NCBI GenBank assembly: GCA_964036155.1
Contig: OZ038422.1
Coordinates: forward strand, 52,351,201 to 52,415,200
Direction: 5' to 3'
Length of the DNA stretch: 64,000 nt
DNA from: Diploscapter coronatus
Lineage: Eukaryota > Nematoda > Chromadorea > Rhabditida > Rhabditidae
Of this stretch, positions 38,301 to 49,321 are shown piece by piece (within the stretch, counting starts at the first letter, position 1; the number at the start of each line of letters is the position of its first letter). The translations under genes and the position numbers were made by a program. Under the pieces are notes generated by a model. The model searched no databases. It had not been told where the DNA came from and saw nothing but the letters and a program-made list of their open reading frames with translations.

Positions 38301-41300
38301 TCCAATTTGTCGACAACCAGAAATGGCGCTCTTCCTCCAAGTGGCGCCGCCGCGGCTGCTCTGCTGAGAAGACGTTAGTTTTTCTTTCATTGAAATCAAA
38401 ATAACAAGAATAACGCTAAACTAGATATGCTCATTGAGATTAGATGATTCTACTAATTTGCGATACTCGTGCATTTTCGAAATTTTCATGACAGAATACC
38501 CTTGTTTTCGTAAAAAAAAAACTCCTATCTCACAAGATCGATTTATGCAAGTTGAAAAATATCGTAATTTTCATTAAATGATAACAAAAATCACAAAATC
38601 TATCTTCCTTTGTTGCATTTTTATTCGAGGATTGGGTGATCAGGATTTTGAGCTTGTCTAAAAATTTATGCTTGATCACCGAAGCCTTCAGTCTTTATAA
38701 AGTCCTTTGTTATCGTTAACTATTTCGTAATCTTCTTCAGAATTGTGTCAATATCCGACGAAATCTGATAAGAGCGCGAGTCCAGAAATGAGTAAGAGCA
38801 CAGTTGGTGAAGTTGAAAAGACCGAGAAAGTCAACGGAAATGGACATTTATTCCGACCGGGACGAGGTCGCTCTCGTACCGTAGTAGTTGATGCGAAGGA
38901 CCTCGCCAGAGCTGTGGAGCACGAACGAAACGTCCAGTGGAAAGGTGTGGTGCGGCATGAACGAATGAATTGAGATTGAGATTGAAATTATTTGAATGCT
39001 GTGACATTGGAATGAGCATGAAAATTCCCTGTATCATAAAGGAACATTTTGCTGATTCTATGAGATTCTACGCGACTTCGTCATCATCTTTAAAATTGGG
39101 CTTGGGGTTTCAGGATTCTTCTTCGACATTCATTTCCGTTTAATGATAGTTGTAGAAATGCATGATCTTATATTCTCAAAAGTTTAAAAATTGCACTAAC
39201 TGTATGATTAACGCTTCTATCAAATATAAGCTAACAGACTAATCAATCAATCAATCAAAATAATACACGCGTGCGAATGAATGAATTGAATTTTCTAGCA
39301 GGATGCACAATAGATTTCCAAATTTATCGCATAATCGTATAATTTCAGCTGCTGACGACTATTTCTCATCCTCGAATTTGCATTTGCGAAGTCGAAGTCA
39401 ATCACCGAACAAACTGGCTGTGCAGGCTGGACTTACGGCTAATAGCAGTCAGCTCACGAAGGGAATGGAGCAGAAACGACGGGTAAGAGTTGTTTTTAAA
39501 ATTGCTTTACCAAAACAAATCGACTTTCAGGACTCTGACATGTCTTACTCCATGATCTCCACCAATGGACTCGCGAACTCTCGTTCGAATTTGAGAGGCA
39601 TGAACGGCGACGAGACCAGGAAGAGCACGGAAGCGTTGAATAAATTGGCTGCTGTCAGGAGCAAGTAAAGAATATCTTTATCAAATATTTTCGATGATAA
39701 ATACAACCTTTCAGACTGCACCAATCGAGCGAGAATCTACGAAAATCTTCCGACAATTTGATGGTGTTTAATTCTCCAGCTGGAGGGGATTCTAACGATC
39801 CACACCGGAACGTGCGAACGACGAGCAGTGGGAATTTGAGGCACTCTATCGGAGGAGCGGGCGGAGCTCAACTCGAGTCATTCGGCACTTTTGATGTCGA
39901 TGTCAGAAGTCGATCGGGGTTCGTCTGACCATATTTTAGATATCAAAGTCCAGATAATATTGTGACGTTGCAAAATAATTGTAACATCCTCTAAGCTATA
40001 GATATAGATTGGATAATTTTTTTCCGAAAGATTCTTCTTGATAAGTTATCACTATACTCTTCATTAAAAACTATTTATAATGTCAGATTAGTGTAGATTC
40101 ACTTTCTATGTCAGATTACCTATCTGTAGATTGATATTCTACCTAGAAACCTATGTAATTATTTTTGATTTAAAAAATGCCCAAAATTTCATCCTCTATT
40201 CTCCCCCCTTCTTTAGTTCGATGTCATCCCTTGCTCACTCCCGAATTCTTGCAAGAAGCATGGGAAATATCAACGCCTCCTCCAGTAATTCGAGTAGTCA
40301 ATCGAGCGCGCCGAGGAAGAAGCTGCAGGAAACTTTGGACATGCTCAAGAAGGCCAGGTAAAAACCCTCCTCATGTACATTTGGCACGAGATGTTTGTTC
40401 ATGTAATCCCTTCGTTATCGTTCATCGCCCTAATGTTGACAGTGTTCGCTCAATAAATTCTAACTTGTTTCTTTCTACTAACTTTTGTAGAGTGTTAGAC
40501 GCAAAAAATAGAGAACAATTTTCAGTAACCCCGATCTGACTCAAATTGACCAGTACGACGACTCGACTGCGAATGGTGCATTTGACGGAAATCGTTTTAG
40601 AGGAGCTGTGCAGAAGAGGGTAATAATTCGAAAAAAAGCAAAAACTAATATTAAAAAAACAAGTTTAGGTGGACCGCTATCGACCTCGGAATCGAGGAAA
40701 TATGCGAAATCAGACGAGCGAAGAAAGCGACAGCAACACGAGCGATGCGAGCCCGCTGAATCAAAGCATTCGACGAGCCGGGGTATTTGGCGGGGCGACG
40801 AATCAAAATCGGTTAGTATCAACGAAGTAATGGAGATTCAGTGCAGGACTAAGATGTCAACAGACACCGAAGATTGTACTTGTACCTTATCTGTCAAATA
40901 TCTTAACTGTTGACATCTCAGTTGCTAGTTCATCGAAGGTTTTTGAGTTGCAATGAACAAGGTTTTTTTCTCTGCACTGCCAACATCCTTGATAAAACTT
41001 AATGAATCGGTTCTTATTGCAAAAAAAACACGAGAAACGAGTTTTAATTGAAACTCTGCTCAAAGGAGAGGTCCAATTGGAAGAAATATGCAATTAATCA
41101 ATAATCAATGACTTCATTAATCTTCTAAATTGTTCAGCTACGGCGATTCCTCGACCAGCGCGTGTCAAGCAAACCGTCGATTGTACGAGCAGCAACAAAA
41201 TCGACCGACCACATCGACTCCGAGACGAACGACTAATTATCTCGCTCAGCGAATGAAGTACAGCTTTTCTTCGGAATTTAAAATAAATGTGAATACATTT

Positions 41301-42217
41301 CAGTGGCGATATCACCGGCCCCGATTTGGGCAGCGACGAATCACCCCGATCTTCGATGAACTCTCACGAATGGCAACAGTTATTGGGATCAAGGACCGAC
41401 CCGAATAGTTCTCGTAAGAATTCATAGTTTTTAAGAGGAAAGTGCTGAATATTTCAGCACAGAAATAGATATAAAATTGAATTTTAAAGAAGAGCTGAAA
41501 TTGGGATAAAAATTTCAGATTGTCTGATTTTAATAACCTATTCACATTTGTGATATGAAAAGTGTTCTTATATTAAAATTTTGGCTTATCACCGGATTTC
41601 GAAAATCAGCCATTTTTCTTCGACTTCTTGCCTTTACTTTGTTTTTCCTACATTTGTGGCGCATTGATGATGCAATAGGCGATTGTAATTCTAAACTGAT
41701 TATTTATCTCTCGCCGGCAAAATCCAGTTGTAAATCTAGAGGGTCAAGTTTTATTTATCAAAAATTTTCAGAACTCGTCCGCCACGTGCAGGATTGTATG
41801 GATCAACTACAAGTCTGCGCCGACAAGACTGTTCAAGCTAAGAAAATGGTATGAAAAATAAATAGTTTGAATAAAGCGTAAGAATTTAGATAGAAAATGA
41901 TTCTTCCCTCTCAGAAGATGTCAAGAAAGTGATCATCTGCCAATTGGACATGGCCATGGAGCGAGCCACCGAGAAGTTGGCGAATCAATCTTCAAGGTAG
42001 GGATTAATTTAGGATTTTGGAAAACGCACTCATTTTGAGACGAAAATTGTCGATCCAACGAAAATGGGTGGATTTTCTAGGAAATCAACAAATTTCTATA
42101 GCAGTTTATAGTTTATGATATTTTAGGCCCGAAGACCGAAACGGAAACGACTACACGCCGATCAAAGGTCCCCAAACTTACACAGTTATCAAACAGAATC
42201 TGTCTAACCATCGATAA
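20382..42217 (+). CDS. WDR62: WDR62/MAPKBP1-family WD-repeat scaffold
   Basis: About 36 exons in phase, roughly 1555 residues. Exon 1 (20382..20405, MSRDLREN) joins after 4.5 kb to 24919..25010, 25177..25312, 25355..25474, 25518..25634, 25677..25796, 25848..26045, 26088..26248, 26290..26443, 26488..26592, 26638..26917, 26961..27166, 27298..27492, 28026..28079, 28126..28220, 28340..28450, 28898..28955, 29006..29120. C-terminal exons run from 36464 to 42217. Residues about 9-720 form WD repeats that follow MAPKBP1/WDR62 closely: SPSGIAV...KVAYLAG, GRYIATGE...VRIWE, GSFITGGRDGTIKIWNL, LRISPDGQHLVAGAHNGHL, HSPVTSCLF. A long Ser/Arg-rich region leads to a helical end (LVRHVQDCMDQLQVC), as in the dimerising tail of the vertebrate proteins. 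Those are JNK-pathway and centrosome scaffolds. Intron 36553-36809 has a GC donor. I count exon 29006..29120 as 115 nt, one short of the needed phase, so a base reading or a missed exon is unresolved there. Confidence 0.88.
20406..24918 (+). other. Large first intron of the WDR62-like gene
   Basis: No exon fits here in phase. It may hold regulatory sequence. The first-exon assignment rests on the ATG, the GTGAGT donor and the phase match with exon 2 (ARLERLIGRSPLSPSGIAV). Confidence 0.5.
29121..36463 (+). other. 7.3 kb internal intron of the WDR62-like gene
   Basis: Mostly AT-rich. A G/A-rich stretch (about 33290-33440) is followed by a C/T-rich stretch (about 33535-33720). It contains the candidate alternative first exon at 34752-34991. 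Confidence 0.5.
34752..34991 (+). CDS. Candidate alternative first exon with membrane anchor
   Basis: An ATG opens 80 codons ending at a strong donor (GTCAG|GTAAGT). The exit phase (2) is the one needed to join the exon at 36464. The encoded segment ends in a long hydrophobic run (LRLTLFFFYQIISFICIGIS). The local base composition is GC-richer than the flanking intron. If used, it would make a short isoform that lacks all WD repeats and ties the Ser-rich and helical tail to a membrane. The antisense strand is also open here (34552-34869), as often in GC-richer DNA, so the call is tentative. Confidence 0.35.
36464..42217 (+). other. C-terminal exon block of the WDR62-like gene
   Basis: Exons: 36464..36552, 36810..36909, 37030..37181, 37707..37888, 37941..38051, 38241..38373, 38741..38944, 39349..39482, 39531..39664, 39715..39918, 40217..40357, 40526..40619, 40669..40811, 41138..41257, 41304..41413, 41772..41848, 41890..41996, 42127..42217. 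Every phase agrees. They encode a low-complexity Ser/Gln/Arg region with Ser-Pro sites (SPSSVNSTASMTSS, WSPLSSSSPAS, SRSQSPNK), then a conserved helical pair near the end. Confidence 0.85.
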
Positions 42218-42816
42218 TTTTATTCACAAGTTATTCTCGACGAAAATTTGTTTAGATAGATTTATAAGAAATCGATTTTTCCTTCGAACATTTATTACAT
42301 GACACACTCTGAAACGAGCGAACGATCCATAACATTTCCTCACTTTGCTTGGAATTTTTCGTAAAACTGAGGTTCAATCTTCAATTTGCATCCATCAATC
42401 TTATCATTTTGCATGATACTCATTTTTGTGAACTTTTAATGTGCGAAGCTTTTATGCATCATGTGTGTATATTCTGATGTTTCATCTTCACTCATATTTT
42501 ATGCTATCATTCTGATATATCGAATTCATATTGCCTTCCATACACTGTGCCTTAAAGTTACTTTTCTTATCAAATATGCTCATTTTTATCGTTATCACAA
42601 AATTATCATCGTATTATTAAACCATATAGTTGTTATGCGAAACCACGATTAGATCCCGAGTGCGAGAAATTCGATTTTTATTCCGATCAGAATATTCGTC
42701 TTGATTATTGAAAACTTTCAACATATTGTTTCGTTTTATTATTGCTCATATTTTTCCTTCACATGTATGAAATTCAGACGCCTTCCTAAATGTATTGCAA
42801 TTTATTATTGTTAAAA

Positions 42817-42849
42817 AATAAACTAGAAATAAATGTTCAAATGAATAAA
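42817..42849 (+). terminator. Cluster of poly(A) signals after the WDR62-like gene
   Basis: Three AATAAA hexamers at 42817-42822, 42828-42833 and 42844-42849, about 600 bp past the stop. Confidence 0.6.
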
Positions 42850-44075
42850 ACATGATTTTATTAAAAATTATTATTTGGAATTCTAAGATTAATGTTATCT
42901 GGGAAAGTCGAAAAACGTGAAGTTAGTCCGTTTGAAAACCTAGATTTGCTATTTACGAAATGCGAAATTAACCCGTTCGAAAATTTAGGTTTATTCGTGT
43001 CAAATCACTTGCCATTTCCAAAGACGAGGGTAGGATTAGAAGAGTAACATGACGATGGAACAACACTTATGTTATCTAACAATTGAGATTATTGAAAGTC
43101 TTTGTATTGTCAATGACAGACTACTTGAGTCAAAATAAAATGGAAGAAAATATGATGCGTGAAAATTAGAGCGTTGTTTGCAAGAAAATAGACGATATTC
43201 CATCGATTCAAGAATTGACTTTGACGATTATTCGAAATTACGCAACGCGCAAATTGCATATTCGAATATGTGCATCGTTTATTATGCTCCAAGTTATCAG
43301 TCATTGAGAACACCTCATCAATTTACATCATGTTTTTAGAACTCCTAAACGTTGATTCACCAACACTCGTTATCATTTCCCGTGAATTTATCGTCCAGGA
43401 AAACTCCTTACGGGTTCGCTGTAATCTATCAATTTGATACACGGCTAATTTATCGATGTTGTCATTTTTATAAAAATTTAGTTCCACATACGAATTTTTC
43501 TGCAATGCCATTTTTTCATTCATAATGAATATCGAAATAATAAAAAGCACCCAAGTAAACGTTAAATTCTCTGGTGATAGATCAGTATTTTTGCCATTAG
43601 AGTATTTCGGTAAAATAAAATGATACCGAAAGAAAACAGGTCGGAATATTCATTACGATCTCGATCAAACTGTTGGAAAGTATGAAGACCGTTTTCTTTG
43701 TGTTGTTCTTCCACCGCACTCATCAAACACCAATCAGACCATATAAAACGCGTCTTTCATAATGGCACTGATATTTATCATAGAGACCGTATTTTGATTT
43801 ATTCCCGTGAAATTATTAATTTTGTAAAAAATGTACGTCGCTCGTGTGTTGGTCATGCAAAGTAGTATATAAATCATAATTAGTAGAGTAATCAATAATC
43901 GACATTTTCAGTCTCATCTACCTTTGAATTTGTTTGTATGAATTGGGTGTCGTATTAGTTGTTCATTTGTACATTTTCGAGCTTTCAGAAACGCCGATTT
44001 TCAATCCTAAAGAATTTCTAAAAATCCGCTGACTTCCTTTGTGAATCCATAATTTCTGGTTAATTTCAAATTCAG
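42850..44075. other. Intergenic
   Basis: Two minus-strand frames (43550..43323 and 43313..43110) are open but AT-rich and do not join in phase with good sites. I see no supported gene. Confidence 0.4.
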
Positions 44076-45477
44076 ATGTCCCGCTTAGTGTTCATCGTCA
44101 GCGTCGTCACTGTTCTCGGCATCGCTCACGGACTGGACCTCCTCAAACCAGTAGTCGATGTTGTGAATGGTACGATTAAAACTAGATCAATTTTCAAAAC
44201 TTACTGAATTTTCAGGCGTCGTGACTCTGCCAGTGTTCGTCGCGAAGAGTGCGATTTCTTGCATGGAATACATCAAGGATTCTCATATTATCGATGAAGA
44301 CCCTAAGTTCGCGAAAAAGGTTAACATCGACTCCTTACAATGCTTTATTCTAGGAGGAAAAATATCATATCCTAATATGATGATTGAATCGAAAAATGGT
44401 TTTTGAAAAGTAGAAAAATTGCAAATTTCAGCTCCGAGCCATAACCACTCACCAGAACAAGACGCATGAGGAACGCAAAGAGGAGGCCAAGAAGCTGCTC
44501 GAAGAGTTGATCGACGAGAAGTATAAGGGAGACGACAAGAAGATCGCCGATGCTAAAGTCAGATATTCAATTTTTATTTCATTAATGCCGGGAAGGTTTT
44601 GAAATTTCGAAGCTAATGGATGGACAATCGTCCAAAACATTTCGATGAAAGCAAATTTACGCGAATAAGCATCTCGATAGCCAACTGGAACTGGCTACTG
44701 TAAAAGTCTCCATTTTCTTTTTCGAAAAATGGAAAAAAAAAATCAATGTAGACTGAAAATTAGCAAAAAGTTCTCAAGTTCAGCACAAGAGTGCGTTTCT
44801 TTGCATTCATAGTTGTTTTTTAAGCCTTCTTCACAAACGTAAACAATAATGATTCTGCTTTATTTGTAATGATGATTTTTCTCGTCGACGAACAGATACA
44901 CCTTTCGATCATATCGAATTAGTTATGATTTTATGATGAGTTCGGCGTACTCTCTAAGGTGAATCGGTTATGCTGTGAACTCAAAATTGACAACTTGCCG
45001 AGATTTTCATGTATCCTTTAGGGGAATTTAGAAAAGCGATATGAATATTTAAATTTTCGAAGTAGAATTATTTCAGGCCAACGCCGAAAAGCGTGTTCAA
45101 CTTTTGTCAGGAAACATCAACTACCTCTACAAGAGACTGGAGGAGCCCGACGTTAAGCCATTGGTAATTTTTTTAGAAAATAATAATGGGCATGAACTTC
45201 GCAGAAATTTGCACTCACTCATAAATTGCTGAATCTCACAAGGACTTTTCAGACCGCCACAGCCGTGAAGAAGATCGTCGCCTTGGTTGCCGGACACGAT
45301 GACGATGTTCCAATTGCAGCCAATTTGTTGGAAATGCTGAAGGCTCTCAAAAATTTAGATGTTGTTGAAATTAACAAAGTCGATGATGATTACAAGGTGC
45401 GAATATTTCTCTCGATTTTAATTTTTAGATCTAATTAATTTCAGAAGAACAGCAAGAAGATGCACGAAGAGCTCTAA
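44076..45477 (+). CDS. Secreted helical protein, family unrecognised
   Basis: Six exons: 44076..44169, 44216..44319, 44432..44557, 45077..45163, 45253..45396, 45445..45477; phases agree; 195 residues. The ATG lies directly behind TTCAG, a likely trans-splice acceptor. The start MSRLVFIVSVVTVLGIAHG is a signal peptide, cleaved near Gly 19. The mature chain is Lys/Glu/Ala-rich and probably all helical (KTHEERKEEAKKLLEELIDE), with one cysteine. Its style recalls small secreted helical proteins of nematodes, but I cannot place it in a named family. The poly(A) signal is at 45596-45601. Confidence 0.75.
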
Positions 45478-46147
45478 GCCTCAATAGTAAAATATCATGG
45501 TATTGATGAATTGTGGTAGGTCACATGAAATATTCATCCGACCTTATTTATAATTTTTAATGATTTTACGATTTTCATAAATATTCTTGAATTTGAATAA
45601 ATGCTTTATCTTATAAAGTTTGGTACCATCAAGCAGGCCTCAATAAATACTCTTCTTCACAAAATATGATATTCTCAAAACTGTGACTTGAGTTGACTTA
45701 TTATTTGATCGATTCTCTAAATTTTTATCGATCTTCTATTGTGTCGAAAAATTCTAATCGAATCGAAAATACTCGACTCCAAAATTTCTGTTCAATTTTC
45801 AAGTGACCAAGTGATAGCGAGTTTCCTCTTCAAACGGAATGCCGAACGATCAAGGCACTCGCCGCATCAATGTCAATAATCAGTCAAAACGGTATATTGT
45901 GGTAGTTCGACATAACACAATAAATTGTCGAGAAAACTTATGATTGATGGAGAGTGGACAAACCGCTGCCCTCATTTATGATCTTTATCATTGGAACAGT
46001 TGAGTGGAGATTTGATAATTCTCAGTACGAAGTCATCATCATCGAATAGATTTTTATTTATAGAAAAGCGACTTGGAAAGACAAACGAAATTAGTAAGAT
46101 CTAGAAAGATGACAGACATCTGTGTCTAAGAATTTCCACATTCAAGC
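45478..46147. other. Convergent 3' region between the helical protein and serpin A
   Basis: It holds AATAAA at 45596-45601 (plus) and a minus-strand AATAAA (plus TTTATT at 46053-46058) about 90 bp past the serpin stop. Confidence 0.55.
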
Positions 46148-48612
46148 TCATCCATAGAAAGTGCCGATGAAAATTGGATGATTCTCAAACGTCAAGACGA
46201 AGAGGTACGGGTGGTCCGCGATAAAGTCTTCCATCTTTCCGGAAATTCCTGACATTGGCACTCCTTGAAACTGCGTTGCGGCTGCCGCTTCGGTGCCTTG
46301 TTCATCGACCCGCAAATTCCATGCTCAAATTATTCATAACTTCGAAAATTACCTCGATTATGGCTTTGTGAGTCGCATCCGAGATCCTCACTTTGGCATC
46401 GGCCATTTCGCTCAGGTCAGCTCCATCAGAGAAAATGTCTGTGACTCCAAGTTTCTTCAACATATCAATCAATTTGGCCTCCTTCTCCAGCTTCATCTTT
46501 GGGATTCTCAGCTGAAATTAGGAAAAATGATCAGTGCAAATAGTCCCTTAGGCGTTGCAAGACTCCTCCGTATATTTTCTCGCATAAGAAGGTTTACGGA
46601 AAGTACCTCAGGATGCAAGATCGAGGAATGGGAACAAAAACTCACATTGAGAATTCCGGCATCCTTCACATTCTTCAGCAACTCCTGAACCTTCTGAGCA
46701 GTCAAACCCTTGATGTAGCTTTCAAGTCCGAATTTCTCTTTCGGAAGGAAGATATTGAAACGATAGGCGTTATCCATGTATTTCAGAGAGAGAACCTAAA
46801 CTTCGCCAAAATAATTACCATAAGAGTGCCAGTCGATAAACTCACCTGAACTTTGTCGTCGCTGGCATAGTCTCGGAATACCATGCTTTCAAACATGAAG
46901 GGAAGCTACAACTTCCAAAAATTCATCCAGGAAATGTATTATTTTCTTACTTTCTTGGTGACTCCATCCTTGACGTGAAAATCACCATCGTGAGTCGAGG
47001 TTGATCTGAATTCGTGTTCCCAGTCAGCTTTCAGATAGAGCGCGTTGACCAGAAAGATCGCGGTATCTCCTGAATTTACACACTCAAATGACATGATGAT
47101 TTTATAGGATGATTTCTAGCAAGTTCTATTTTGCTATGCGACAGAGCTGTTTGGAATGCTAGTAAAATAGCTCTTTCCAACATCGCTTATCCAAAATTGC
47201 TCATCTTCGCCAGGTCTTAAAGTATTTGCCACTGACACTGCAGTATCAAGTGTCGTGTGTGGTGTCACAAATGTATCAAACATTTTAAGCCCTGATCTAC
47301 ACAATAAGACTATTGGGGGCATACCATTGATATCGCTAGATTTGACGAGTTCGCTGATTTTTCCCTTCGTATTCGTCTTGACGAAATCGTTGATGACCCC
47401 AGCGGATTTGGCCGCATCTCCGAAGTTGAGAGTCTGAGCGTCGGCTTTGTACGACAAAGATATAGCCTTGAGGAACGAATCTTTTATCGGAAACTTCTGA
47501 CTGAAAAGAAATAATAACAGATTGAGAGTCTAGAGTTGAAGAAGAATGGAATTAATTCTTAAAAGTTCTTCTTTAGTTTTATTAATCTTCAATTTTAAAA
47601 AAATCTAAACAATTTTCTTACTTCACGAAAGCCTTGTTCGCGATATTGACTTGAACTCCATTTTTGGGGCTGGAGAGCGCATTCGACAGAAACGAATAGT
47701 GCTGTTTGAGCTGATCGTCGTTAGCACCTGAAATTTTATTTCCTTCAACTTTGACTAAAACTAACCTTTGCAGATGGCAGAATTGATTTGTTTCTTTGAG
47801 TTTCCTTTGGCTCCAGTATGAACTAACGATAGAGCCAGAGCAATTGAGAGCGGTGAAAATATGGCGGATTCATTCAGGGGCAGCTAAATTCAGTTATTTT
47901 TATTGAAAATCCATCAGAAGAAAATAGCCTGAAAGATCTATTAAAATACGCTAAATCAGATCATCCCGCGACAATGTTTTTCATTATCGATGAATTTGAA
48001 TTTGGATCTGAAACTGCAAAATAAACTAATTTTACCTGTTGAAGTAGCCCTAATCCGAACGAAGTCTCAGCTTCCAAGAACATTCTGAATTAAGACGATT
48101 TTATCTTAAGGAACCGAACTTATAGAATACACAAGGTCAAGATTGTGGTAATCGAGCTAAAGTTTATCCTGACATTTGTTTCTTTTATTTTTGCCTTCAT
48201 CCCCCAATTTGTAATTTTTGATCTTATTACAATGAGCACTCTTTCGAGCGAGCTTTTCATTTTGTGGCTCTTGATATTTTTCCTAATTTTACACAACTCG
48301 GAGTCTCGGATATCGTGCTTTAACGCGAACGTTTTTCCTAGAAGACGATCTTTCACCTACTCAATGTTTTGTCGAAAATAATGCAGACTTCGACATAATA
48401 AAAAGTGTTAATTTTGATTGATAACGACGAAACTCAATAAACATATACAATGAAAATTTGTAGTTGGAAAAGATAACACATTTGAAGTTTTTATCAAGAA
48501 CCTTGGAATCTTGGCGCTAAGTATTCAGGATGATAACTTATATCGCCACGATAAAATAACTCGTGGATATTTAAAAGATAAAACGGACTCACCTGGCTTC
48601 CGGTTCCGACAT
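46148..48612 (-). CDS. Serpin A, Met-Ser reactive centre
   Basis: Ten minus-strand exons: 48612..48593, 48084..48036, 47883..47766, 47727..47622, 47500..47325, 47069..46951, 46905..46846, 46795..46646, 46511..46353, 46309..46148; 372 residues. The start MSEPEAR has no signal peptide, so it is probably intracellular like other nematode serpins. Serpin blocks: ESAIFSPLSIALALSLVHTG, TAIFLVNALYLKADW, FNIFLPKEKFGLE, ATHKAIIEVDEQGTEAAAAT, DHPYLFVLTFENHPIFIGTF. The hinge GTEAAAAT is of the inhibitory type. Counting from it, P1-P1' is Met338-Ser339 in the context GVPMSG. The last intron (46310-46352, 43 bp) has a normal GT donor but ends in GG instead of AG. The gene may therefore be damaged, or may need an unusual acceptor. 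It is a tandem paralogue of serpin B. Confidence 0.88.
46310..46311 (-). promoter_or_regulatory. Non-canonical 3' splice site (GG) in serpin A
   Basis: Read on the minus strand, the intron ends TTTGCGG before the codons VDEQGTE. The matching position in serpin B reads TTTGTAG. No other AG in the 43 bp intron restores the frame, and reading through meets a stop two codons on. Confidence 0.6.
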
Positions 48613-49321
48613 TTCAACGATTGGAAAATTTTCTCTTATGATGTGACAATTCAAACTGAAATTTCAAATTTCGATCAAATTAACGATAATCGCTAATTAG
48701 TGAGGAAGTGATCATCGAATTTAATGGAAGGTACGGGTTCAAAGACAGGTTTGAAAAAATTGCTACCAAATAAGATACCTCCACTTTTAAATGAATACAA
48801 TGGAACGCCGAACGGAAAATATTTGAAAAAATCACCTTATGGATGAGTTCAAAAATCAGGCAAATAATTAAATTTCAAACAGAAAATAATATTGAACTGA
48901 ACATTTGAAAACACCCAAAGAATTTTAATTCATGATAAAAGTGAGCCAAAGATTTTGAATTTATTCTGTTGAAAACGCGTTCAAATGCACTTGCGTAGTT
49001 GAGTTCCCCTTTTCACATTGCATTATCGATTTCCGCGAAACACATCTTGCGTTTTTTGAATGACAATTTTTTATTGTTGATTCTCATTTTGAACTCGGCA
49101 GTTTTTGATTTTCGGAAATGTGTTCAGTGTTAAAAGTAAACAGCCATTTCAGGGAATTTTTCTTTAAAAAACAAAGACAACCAGTTATAAAAATAACGTT
49201 ACTTATTTTGGATATTACCAAATTTAAGATAGCAGTACATATGATACAAATAGTTTAAAAATATTTACTCGTAGAAATACCAATGAAGATCAACATGTTA
49301 ACTCTTGTTATTAATTTGTGA
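48613..49321. other. Serpin A upstream region
   Basis: It contains a block at about 49016-49045 (GCATTATCGATTTCCGCGAA, then CACAT) that recurs upstream of serpin B. Confidence 0.45.
49012..49050 (-). promoter_or_regulatory. Shared serpin promoter block, copy A
   Basis: GCATTATCGATTTCCGCGAA followed by CACAT, about 400 bp upstream of the serpin A ATG. It matches the block at 52555-52587 with few differences. Confidence 0.4.

Noticed and set aside
43110..43550. Two adjacent minus-strand frames that might be one two-exon gene
   Set aside because: The phases do not join with convincing sites and the composition is AT-rich.
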